Source: Glandiceps talaboti
Lineage: Eukaryota > Hemichordata > Enteropneusta > Spengelidae
Reading direction: 5' to 3'
DNA: 64,000 nucleotides
Assembly (NCBI RefSeq): GCF_964340395.1
Contig: NC_135560.1
Span: 10,175,098-10,239,097, forward strand
Position 1 is the stretch's first letter; each line of letters starts with the position of its first letter. Shown here piece by piece: positions 54,201-64,000 of the stretch. The position numbers and the translations under genes are program-made. The notes beneath the pieces are model-generated. The model had not been told where the DNA came from, did not search any database, and saw only the letters and a program-made list of their open reading frames with translations.

Positions 54201-57200
54201 GAAACCATTTTATGTAATACAGGCTGTCATGAAAAATAACTTTTTGTGTATGTGCAAGATGTTTATTTACTAGTATATCAATTAATCATTTGTAATACGA
54301 GATCTGAAAAGATGTATAATAAACTATGTAGAAAATGTATGTACGCTTTAGTCTGCATAATATACTAAACATGTATGTTAGATTTAAGTAAGCTATAGTT
54401 GTTATTGTCACGTAGCAAATATTGAACATGGAGAGCCAGGGACAATATAAACTGGCAACAGTTCCTTGGAAGATTTTTCTTTTTTTTCTTTAATTTAGTC
54501 TCACTCTCTTCAGCTGTTTTTATGTTGTTATTTGTTTCAGCTTTGTAAAGGAAAATGTCCTCAATTTTTTCCCCAGTCACTAGTAGTCTCCCATGGGCTT
54601 AGGTATCACTGGCAAGGGTTTACCTGACATTTGCAATCACTCACTCATGTTATCATTTCACACAAAAGAACGCCATTGTGATTTTATACAAAATTATTTT
54701 ATTTATTAAAAAAAGCCCCGAGACTTGGGCAAGTCTAGGGACAATAATGAACAGTACTACATAAAAACTTTACAGATACTTGCTGTATGAATTCAATATA
54801 CATTACTTTTGTATTAGAGAAATGTTGGTGATGCTAAGTTATTATATTATAGAATGTTGATGTGTGAGTATCATACAGTAAATATGCTAATTTCTAAAGT
54901 AAACAAAAATGTGGTAATGAAAATTAAATGAACTGTGTGGCCATTATTTCGTGACATTTACATATTCAATTGTGATAATGCAATGTATACTTTAAGGTAG
55001 TGATTATCAGTTGATATTTACAGTAAGCAGTAGTAAGTATGGAAAGGATGAGAACCAGACAGGCTGTGATGTTTAACATTATTCCTGATAATCTCAAACA
55101 TAGCGTTTAGTTGCAATTTCAGTGAGATTAAACTGAAAAGATTATTTACTTAACTCATTAAACAGTCAATTGGGTCGATATTGAATAGAAAAAAATACAA
55201 TGAATGTGAAAAAAATAAGCAGAGGCCAACCAAAGGATTTCTGTTGTTCTGTCAGGAAATTAATCTTGTCTAGAGTAGAAAGCAAGATAAAATATGGTTT
55301 AGAGGCAGCTTGGGAATTGGAATCTGTAGATAGCGTGATTGTAGTCACAGCATATGTTATGTTTAGTATGTTGTCACAGGTTCTCATTCGTAACACCATT
55401 TGGAGTTGTGTGAGGTATCTTGTTTTTGAAATCATATAGTTGGACACATATCAATTATACAACTCACCGTAACTAAAAAATGTGTTGATTCTTCAGAGAA
55501 AGTGACTGAATGAATTATCATTTCTGATACTAAAAAATTTACGTCTCAAATGTGAGATTTTTAGACTACACAGTAGCTTTCACTGGTAGGTCAATTTTAT
55601 TTTATGTAAATAGTATATGTAATAAAGTAACTGAGGCATACAGTTATAATTGTACTATGTGGCATGTATGATAAAGAGTGCCTGGTGATAAGCAAAATAG
55701 TGGGAGTATTTGTCAAAAGAAAACCAAGCAAATATTATCTGTGACCAAACATATGTTTTGGGTATTATTTTCTTCTGACAGACTGAAGTACCATCTGGTT
55801 TGTATTGAGTGTGAGATAGTATACTGTGTAACTATTGAAAAGTACCATCACAAAATAAAATGACATTTCTGATGGTATTTATCAAGCTGTGAGATATACA
55901 ATACCAACGATTACATTTGAGAGGTCGCATCGAACAATAGTGAGATCAAAATTTGTAGAATTGTGATGTAAATATTTCAGGTTACAAAACGTTAAAAATA
56001 TGTGTACACTGGAAATTTGTAATGTTTTTTTTTTGTAATGACGTGTATTTTCTGCCAAAATTTGGAATAAAAAGTATAATAAAGAAATCCAAATAAAATT
56101 GTGAAACTGAAATACAGTATACAAGTAAATGAGAAGTGATGGAGTTGAGAATTATAATTATATTAGCAATGTGTGTGATTGGTAAGATTTGCATAAAAGT
56201 ACACGTATGTGGTATAGATGTATTGTATTCATCACTATTATATTAGTGTGGTCGTTTTCATCCTATTTCAGCATTTCACTACAATCAATAACAGAACAAT
56301 GATATGTGGTCGTATAATTGTAGATGTAATGGTGCCATTCAAATACACGTAGAAATGTATATACATGTAGAATGCACAGGATGGCAGTGATTGGTTTGTT
56401 CATTTGTATACAATGCTTTGTCAATCATGAATATGTGTAGAGGTCATACATCGCTATATTATGTGTGAACTCAAATAACATCACTTTTATTGCATATGTA
56501 CATGTATGGGTTTATCATATCTATATATGATCTATAATTTTATTCATATCACAATTTATAAAGAGATGTGTTTAATTCAGACAAAGGAAGAAGCCGTTTC
56601 TACTTCTGTAGTTTGCATTTCTTTGAGCCGTATTTCTCATAAAACTAAAGATTTTATGGTTGTACTGACAAAAAATACAAAATATGAATATCATGGGACT
56701 GTAATAAAAGTCATTTGGAAAAAATATTGATATTTTTTTCGTAGTTGTGAAATGTACATTTTATTTTACTTTTGAAACCTGCTGATTTAGTAAAATTCAA
56801 ATTTCCTGTTATAATATTTATGATAAGGAAATGTTATATTTATGAGGAAAAGGAAACATAAAATATTGTCGCAAAACAAAATTACCAGTTTTACCCTTTT
56901 GAAATTATACATGAATATGAAATATAACCAAGAATTTAGTTTTTGTGTGTTTCATACAATTTGAATTTGAACCAAAATTGGAATATTTCGTTTATCATGG
57001 TTTTCCACCCTAGATATGTTCTCTCATGGTTTTTCTCCCAAAATATCAGAATGATATGAGAATATTACTAGTATATCGTTGAGAAGACACTTTCAAACTA
57101 CTGTGTTCTTCTTCAGCTGGCAATGATAATGTCTTTGCGTAATTAAAATTAATTAAATTTATGTAATTTCTGAATTATGGTTACATGTATTTCTACTTGC

Positions 57201-59601
57201 TCACTTAAAAGTTGACTATATATATATGATATGATTATATAATGTATGATTTTGACCGTGATTTCAACTTCACCTGTTTTATTTCTCTTTTAGATGGTAG
57301 CTAAAGGGAAAGATGCATCAGATCTTTTTGCTCCTATCGTCAAAAATGTGGTTTCCAAAAATATTGAGGTAAGTATCGGCTGGTGTTTGATGATACCTAC
57401 TTTAATTTTTGTGAGGTTTAGTACTTGTAACATAACATACAACTGGGTTTGATGATTACCTAATCACATTCTCTGAGGTTATGATCTGAGTAAAACCTGG
57501 AATTTGATGAAACTCCCAGTTTGTGAGGGAATAAACTTTGTAAACCTGGGATTTGATGAAACTCACCGACAGTCTGTGAGGGAATAATCTGAGTAAAAAC
57601 TGGCATGTGATGAAACCCACTCACAGTTTGTGAGGGAATAAACTTTGTAAAACCTGGCATTTGATGAAACTCCCAGTTTGTGAGGGAATACACTTTGTAA
57701 AAACTGGCATGTGATGAAGCTCATTCACAGTTTGGGAGGGAATGAACTTTGTGAAAAACTGGCATTTGATGAAACTTGCAGTTTGTGAGGGAATAAACTT
57801 AGTGAACCTGGGATTTGAAGAAACTCGTTCACAGTTTGCGAGGGAATGAACTTTGTAAAAACTGGCATATGATGAAACGAGCTGACAATTTGTGAGGTCA
57901 TGAACTTTGTTAAAACTAGCATTTGATGATCAGTAACTTGCATTTTGTTGAACTGAGAAGAACCTGGCATTCGGTGATTGCTACCTGGAAGTCTTTGATG
58001 TCATAACCTTTGTAGAAACTCATATTTTGTTAGGTCAAGACCTCCGTTAGAAACAGACGTTTGATCATTACTACCTGCTGTTTGTGAGGTCATGATCTTG
58101 GTATATGTAACATAGACGTCTGATGATTACCAACTGGCATCTTGTGAGTTCATGACCCCAGTATTGTACAGCTGCTGTGTTTTGATGATTGCTACATCAC
58201 AGCTTGTGAGTTTATGACCTTGGTAAAGAGGTATAAGGAATCTGATAACATGCCTGCACAGTGGCGTGTGTGTTATGTATCATGATTACCACACTTTGAT
58301 ATCAAATAATCAATGCCCCAATAGCAAAATATATCCAGTTACCATCAGTCTGACAAGCATATCATTGATCTAAGTATAGTACCGGTAGCAACTATGCTTC
58401 AGGCACTGTTTTCGTATTCAAACTCTCATTGTCAGCATCCTTTTTGTTGACTATCTAACCTTTTTACTTTATATAGAAAATTATGTTGATTTATGTGGTA
58501 TTTACTAGAGATCTTGGACAAGAAAGAGACAGGCATTGGAATTGTGATCTCATAGTGTAGTACTATTAGCAGTACTTATAGGCAGTGTTTTGATCCTCAT
58601 CGCCAACATCTGGTGAAAACATGGCTAGGTAAAATAAATCCTTTTGTAGACGGTTTAACCTTTACTTGATACAAGAAAATCATTATGTTGATTTATATGG
58701 TATTTACTAGAGATCTATGATCAAAACGTGACAGGCAAGAAAAATAGGAGGTTACAGTCGATGTAACTGAAACTGAAATAGTGTAGTAGGGTTTGTCCTT
58801 CACGACTATAGGTAAATTTGTAGGCTAATTGATAATTGATACTGAAATACTAATAACTGAACATTTGATAACCTTGGCTGCTAAGATTTATATTGTTGAG
58901 TCATCTGCGTCATACCTTGGTATCCATGGTCTGTTATTAAGAGGCTTGTCTTGAAATGGACCGTGACATAATCCCGAGACTCAATTATAAGTCAGGACTT
59001 CAAATAAACATAGGTCCTGCCACATACATTACCATCACCAATAATTGACATTTGAGTTTTGACAACTAGATGTTGAATTTATTTTTTATTGTAGAAATTT
59101 ATCCTAAGGCAATTCTTATCATACTAACATGGCCAGATTGACTTTTCTTCTTCAAATAATTTTCAGCTCTAAAAATTGTGAAACCTGATTTAAATGGAAA
59201 CTCGCTTGTTGAGTGGCAAGGTTATTTACATTGCTGTCAACTTCCCATATTAACTTTGTGTTAACCTCAAGCCTTGGTCAAGAATTATACATGTACACTT
59301 TTAACCTAGAAATGGAGGGGAGGCGGTGGTCTCATGACCATTTACTAATAAATAAACACTGGTGTGATTTCAGTGTCAGCAGGTACTATTGTACTCATAT
59401 CAGTCTAGAGATTGATTTGCTGTGATAAAGATCTTATCTAAATAACCTTGAAAAGTTATTTGTACAAGAAAGATTGTGCTAAGAAAATTGTGTTTGCATG
59501 TTTATGACATAGTTACTTGTAGTAGTATATACATACATACATACATACATACATACATACATACATACATACATACATACATACATACATACATACATAA
59601 A

Positions 59602-59635
<34 letters not shown>

Positions 59636-59727
59636 CATACATACATACATACATACATACATACATACATACATACATACATACATACATACATACATAC
59701 ATACATACATACATACATACATACATT

Positions 59728-59792
<65 letters not shown>

Positions 59793-62700
59793 AAAATGTA
59801 GAAGAGAATTCAATAAAGGGCATAACATGTGTATGTAATAACATAAAGTTTTAATTTTGTGTATTTTCTTGTGTAGATTAAAAAGTTGGTGTATGTTTAC
59901 TTGGTTCGATATGCTGAAGAACAACAGGATTTAGCTTTGCTTTCTATAAGCACTTTCCAAAGAGGCCTCAAGGTATGTGTGAGAAAAACATTTCTTTCTG
60001 GAGGTAGAGAAATAAACCTTGATCTTTCAATAAAGTTTAAGTTGTGATGTAAAGCTTTGTGATCCAGTGCTTTTGGACAGTATTACCTATTATATTATTT
60101 GTGTTGTATTCGTGGTAAGATATGTTGATCAGAAGGCTTAGGGGACCTATGAAGACTAATCCAATATATGGCTAAAAGGCAGGAAAGGTGACAATTCAAC
60201 TAATGTAGTTAGGATTTATTATAAGTATTGGAGACACATCTTTACTTCGTGATCCAGCATACTCTAAAACAGTGTGCCCTCTAATAATAGCCACATTTTG
60301 TCGTTGTGAGTCAAAATTGTAGAAACTAGGATTTCTTGTGAGTCACCACATAGTAAGAAATAGGGGAACACCAATTTTGATGGGTCACTAGAAATTGTGT
60401 GCATCAGTGGTGCGTCAAATTGGTTTAGAGGGCACACTGCTCTAAAAGCATAACATTTGGTGCCATTTTGTTTGTTTTACACTTTTTAAGAAGAGATTAC
60501 AAGCATCTGTCAGTAGGAACAATTTGACTAATGTCCAACAGGATTTGACTACCCTCCAATACATGCACGTACTAACATATCCATCTTTATCCAACCATGT
60601 AGGATCCTAATCAACTGATCAGAGCGTCAGCACTTCGAGTACTTTCCAGCATCAGAGTTCCTGTCATTGTTCCTATCATGATGTTAGCTATCCAAGAGGC
60701 AGTCAATGATATGTCACCCTATGTTCGAAAGACAGCTGCCCATGCTATCCCAAAACTTTATAGGTAAGATGTTCATCATCTATGGCTGTATACGTAACCC
60801 CGACAATTCTACTCTAACAATAATTCTCGGTACCTGAAATAGAATATTACTGCCTATGAGCATCATAAAAATAGCAAACATTGAATTTTTCGTGGTCGAC
60901 ACCATAACTTCTGCACCACGAGCAGCTTCACATGCATTACTATATGTGTGTGAAAATAAGTCATACTTCTTCTATTTTGACCCTCTACCATGAGGTAAAA
61001 AGCTGTCGCATGTACTGAGAATTAAATGTACACCTCTATCCTCAAATGTAGCCATAGCTCACACTAACTAACGCATTGTATATTTATATATACCTTTTAT
61101 GTTTGATCATAGTGCTGGTACTAGTAAAAGAAATTATCATTCCTACAAAAAACCCTTTCGTGTAGGGTCTATGAAAAAACATAAACAACTTGTACCAACC
61201 AATATGCTTTTTGAAAGACTGGTGTCTGGCAACAGCTAATGATTCTTCTTAGCTTTGTAGATTCAGAGTGAGATTCAAATGGTTGGTTGATATAGGAAAT
61301 GGAAAACATCCAAATAAAATCATTATTTAGCCAAACATGGCAAGAAAAGGTCCTGCAATATCAGATTGTAACATTGCCTATCTGAATTAGGTGGTTTTGA
61401 AGTTCACTTGATGTGACTTGAAACTGTTGCTACAACTACAACTTGTAGCAATAGCATCAAGTCACATTTAGTTACTGTAACTGAGTAGGTGCTTGTATTC
61501 AAATAACTAGTGGTATTTGTATACTTGTGTTCTTTCCGACACTTGAAGTACAAACCTTTCCTGACAATCTGTGTTATATCTTACAGTCTTGATCCAGAAC
61601 AAAAGGAGCAACTGATTGAAGTCATCGAAAAATTACTATCAGATAAAACCACAGTAAGTTTCATGTATATTATATTATATGTGATATGTTTAAATCTGAG
61701 ATGCTATAATTATTATTATTATATTCTTTATTTCAGGCTATTAAAAAAGTCCCATACAACCATAAAAAAATAAAAAATACTATAGAAAAAAAACCTAATT
61801 ATACAGTACAAGTTGGTAGTTTTTCAGAAACTGGAGTAATGGATCTCTGTTCTCCTTTCTTTTGATTCCTTGTCTTAATCATGTTTTAAGCAATGTATTT
61901 CAATAATTGTGTACTGTGCATGTGTAATTAGATGTTATTCCAAAATGTTTTCTTTGTTCTGTCAAGGGAAATACAAGTGACCTGAGGAGACTTTGTCACT
62001 ACTTGTCTAGCAACTCGTAGTGACAACCCTTAGGTCGCGAGTATCTTCCAGCTGAATGAATAAAAATATTGGAGGATACATAATTACGCCAGCACTAATA
62101 ATATCAAAGAAAAATCAGGGAAAGTAATGGCAATTTTGAACATTTTGACTCATATTTCGAACACAGCAGAACCAATGATGTAGACACCCATTGTCGTGAC
62201 ATAGACATGCACTGTTGTGATGTAGAATAACCAGAGTGTATATATATTCCTTTTTTTTTGTTCAACTTAGCTCATGCATGGTATAATGTAAAGTGGTCCC
62301 ATCATATGATGCCAAACTCTTAATCATTGTGTTCAAATTATTGCAGACAGTTATTGGAGGTTATAATTCATAAAATCCGGTCCCTGAAATAACTGCTAAA
62401 CAGACGTGTCAGTGTTTATATATGGCAATGTATATACATACATGTATAATTTCATGTGAAGAGAACTACTGTATATAATGTCTAACTCTTTATCTCTGTG
62501 TTCAGCTTGTTGCAGGCAGTGTTGTATATTCCTTTGAGGAAGTTTGTCCAGAACGGATTGACCTTATTCATAAACACTATCGTAAACTATGTAACCTGCT
62601 GATAGACGTTGAAGAGTGGGGACAGGTTGTCATCATCAACATGTTAACAAGATATGCTAGAACTCAGTTTTTGGATCCAAATACAGGGGTAATGTACAGC

Positions 62701-63528
62701 TCTCATGGTTTCTTCACATTATTTTACCACTTACCCAAATACAGGGGTAATGTTCAACTCTCATGGTTTCTTCATACTTTTTATAACCCGTACTTATACT
62801 TTTTATACTTAATTTATACTTTTTGTCCAGTATGGTGTACAGTTCAGTAGAAGTGTAGATTGAATTGCATAAATACTTTGTGTTTATTTTGAAATTGGAA
62901 TTATAGGCCATTTCTGGCTCCTGATGGCATGAATTTGTATCCTGTGGCTAGATGTCTGGATATTCTATCTGTATCTGTATATATGCCACATTCTTTAAAT
63001 ACAAAGGAAATGAAAGCTTCTTTAGAATTTTTAAAAGGCCGTGGTTCCGTGGTTCTTGCATTAGTGCCATGTTATCAATAGCACTGTAAGGATTAAATAG
63101 GAGTATTCTTGTGTTAAAAACCAACTTTTCTATAGGTCTGCCATACAATCGTTTTTCTCCCCCAAATTCTAGTCCGAATCTAGCATGGGCCCTTAAAGAC
63201 CTAATGTGTTCTACTTGCATCGTACACTTCACGCCGACCTCTACATTTGTGAAGAACACATAGAATACGAGTTCTAAACATTTTGTATTTTTCTGTAATG
63301 CCATAGCTAAGGATTTGGCAAATGCTAATACCCAAAAATTGGTTGTTTTTTTTTTACAAGGATGTGATAGCTGAAGACACTCCAGAGAATTTCTATGGAT
63401 CAGAAGATGATAGTGACAAAGAAATCAAAGCGTCAGCAGTCCCTGAAAAGAAACCATACATGATGGATCATGATCATAGATTACTTCTAAGAAATTGTAA
63501 ACCTCTCCTGCAAAGTAGAAATGCATCA
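51202..63528 (+). CDS. AP-3 adaptor complex beta subunit, 5' part (partial)
   Basis: Eight coding exons: 51202-51326, 51444-51519, 57294-57368, 59877-59972, 60603-60763, 61587-61653, 62506-62688 and 63361-63528. They join in frame to 317 aa and the last donor (GTAAGT) leads out of the window; full AP-3 beta is about 1,100 aa. AP-3 sorts cargo from endosome/TGN to lysosomes and lysosome-related organelles. The beta chain is one of its two large subunits. Seen: a variable acidic/Ser start, [20 protein letters not shown], then the adaptin N-terminal HEAT solenoid with [68 protein letters not shown] and LTRYARTQF. An acidic loop follows (SEDDSDKE), then [19 protein letters not shown]. These match AP3B1/AP3B2 rather than AP-1/2/4 beta. 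The ATG has A at -3 and G at +4. It lies head to head with SCAMP. Confidence 0.96.
51520..57293. other. AP-3 beta intron 2 (5.8 kb)
   Basis: No exon found. It holds a fragment 'ggtggagggtctatggtta' shared with 6.2 kb (51822), a C-run (53466) and a right-end remnant of the hAT-type MITE (about 53500-53535, GCGTCAAATTGGCTTAGAGG). The rest looks unique and AT-rich. Confidence 0.6.
57430..58230. repeat. Diverged tandem repeat in AP-3 beta intron 3
   Basis: About a dozen units of roughly 50-65 bp carry 'gatgaaactcNcagtttgtg', 'agggaataaactttgtaa' and 'aacctggcatttgatga'. They are well conserved at 57480-57900 and decay to 58230. The minus-strand ORFs are repeat translations. Confidence 0.85.
59527..59791. 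repeat. (ATAC)n then (CA)n microsatellite
   Basis: (ATAC)n at about 59527-59727 with few interruptions, then (CA)n at 59729-59791. It ends 85 bp before the acceptor of AP-3 beta exon 4. Confidence 0.97.
60270..60439. mobile_element. hAT-type MITE with exact 8-bp target duplication
   Basis: 170 bp. It starts CAGTGTGCCCTCTAA and ends TTAGAGGGCACACTG (perfect 15-bp inverted ends). It is flanked on both sides by CTCTAAAA (60262-60269 and 60440-60447). CAG-type ends with an 8-bp duplication are the hallmark of hAT transposons. There is no transposase. Related remnants are at about 27640-27752, 36798-37275 and 53500-53535. It lies in AP-3 beta intron 4. Confidence 0.93.
61934..62293 (+). mobile_element. 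Palindromic dispersed element, copy 4
   Basis: Head ('ttattccaaaatg', 'gtgacctgaggagac', 'tttgtcactac', 'aacccttaggtcgcgag', 'atattggaggata') and tail ('agggaaagtaatggcaattt', 'ttgtcgtgacatagac', 'gctcatgcatggtataat') align with copies 2 and 3. It lies in AP-3 beta intron 6. Confidence 0.8.
62677..62790 (+). repeat. 58-bp tandem duplication spanning the AP-3 beta exon 7 donor
   Basis: CCAAATACAGGGGTAATGT and 'ctctcatggtttcttca' occur at 62677 and again 58 bp later at 62735. The second copy repeats the end of exon 7 and its GTAATG donor inside the intron. Use of the second donor would add 58 nt and shift the frame. Confidence 0.85.
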
Positions 63529-63705
63529 GTAAGTAGTGTTTAATTGAAATACAAAGTGAAATTTTCAGACCAGACCAGAGTGAACTGATTGTGGTTGTTT
63601 TATGTGTACAGCACATACATGAATTTATGATTCATGAAGTCCTGACAACACCATGCAAGGGTATCCACCATGAAGGTGCTACTCATAAGAGTTGTATTGA
63701 GAACT

Positions 63706-63955
63706 GTGAATACTAGTACAGGTAATAGCTAGCTGTATGTGATGGAACACAGTATAGCTTGTCATAGCGTCTGACTTGTATGTTTTGATATCGTGTTGGG
63801 ATCTACCAAGTGTGAATACTAGTACAGGTAATAGCTAGCTTTCATGTGATGAAACATCATATAGCTTGTCATAGCGTCTGACTTGTATGTTTTGATATCG
63901 TGTTGGGATCTGCCAAGTGTAAATACTAGTACAGGTAATATGTGGTGAATCATTA
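63706..63955. repeat. 106-bp tandem repeat, 2.3 copies
   Basis: Copies start at 63706, 63812 and 63919 with 'gtgaatactagtacaggtaa' and include 'atagcgtctgacttgtatg'. It lies in the intron after AP-3 beta exon 8. Each unit carries a 'caggtaat' string resembling a donor. Confidence 0.9.
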
Positions 63956-64000
63956 TCTGATTCACAGTATGCCTTGATATGTTTCACAGGTTGTCATGCA

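Noticed and set aside
57460-57970. Minus-strand ORFs with repeated SQTV-FHQMPGF text
   Set aside because: They are translations of the tandem repeat in AP-3 beta intron 3.
62948-63304. 118-codon minus-strand ORF
   Set aside because: Antisense within an AP-3 beta intron, unrecognisable, and no splice or promoter support.

Overview
This is a window of AT-rich animal nuclear DNA. Every recognisable gene is split by GT-AG introns, intergenic space is wide, and both introns and spacers are packed with microsatellites, minisatellites and small inverted-repeat (MITE-like) elements. The proteins are close to vertebrate SCAMP, AP-3 beta and ZNF474. I therefore read it as an invertebrate bilaterian, perhaps a non-vertebrate deuterostome or a lophotrochozoan; the sequence alone does not settle which. 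I saw no bacterial, viral, tRNA or rRNA genes.

Layout: (1) 1-16 kb is gene-poor. It holds tandem repeats, several foldback elements and, on the minus strand, the start of an unrecognised protein gene whose first exons I could chain by splice sites and reading frame (16416 down to about 9082). (2) 16.9-20.3 kb is a repeat-dense block with inverted G/C-run elements, long AT/GT/GTAT microsatellites and one orphan ORF. (3) 21395-26544 (+) is a ZNF474-like gene of 582 codons with eight C2HC zinc fingers in four pairs. (4) 26.5-33.9 kb is a spacer between convergent 3' ends. (5) 50700 down to 33871 (-) is a complete SCAMP gene (359 or 353 aa). It carries two tandem pairs of alternative exons, 7a/7b and 8a/8b, which together encode the third and fourth membrane segments. 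(6) 50701-51201 is a 501-bp divergent promoter region. (7) 51202 to beyond the window (+) is the 5' part of the AP-3 adaptor beta subunit (317 codons over eight exons).

SCAMP and AP-3 beta are both post-Golgi/endosomal membrane-traffic proteins. They sit head to head over a short shared promoter with E-box and YY1-like sites. Human AP3B1 and SCAMP1 are also divergent neighbours, as far as I recall, so the pairing looks ancient. The most interesting system here is the SCAMP exon arrangement: two mutually exclusive-looking cassettes giving up to four isoforms. For 8a/8b the reading frame itself enforces exclusivity. For 7a/7b an 80-nt intron may do so by steric hindrance. A long CA repeat begins almost at the 8a donor. 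Repeats of note include a new-looking palindromic dispersed family (four copies), a hAT-type MITE with an exact 8-bp target duplication, and a MITE nested in a second copy of that family.
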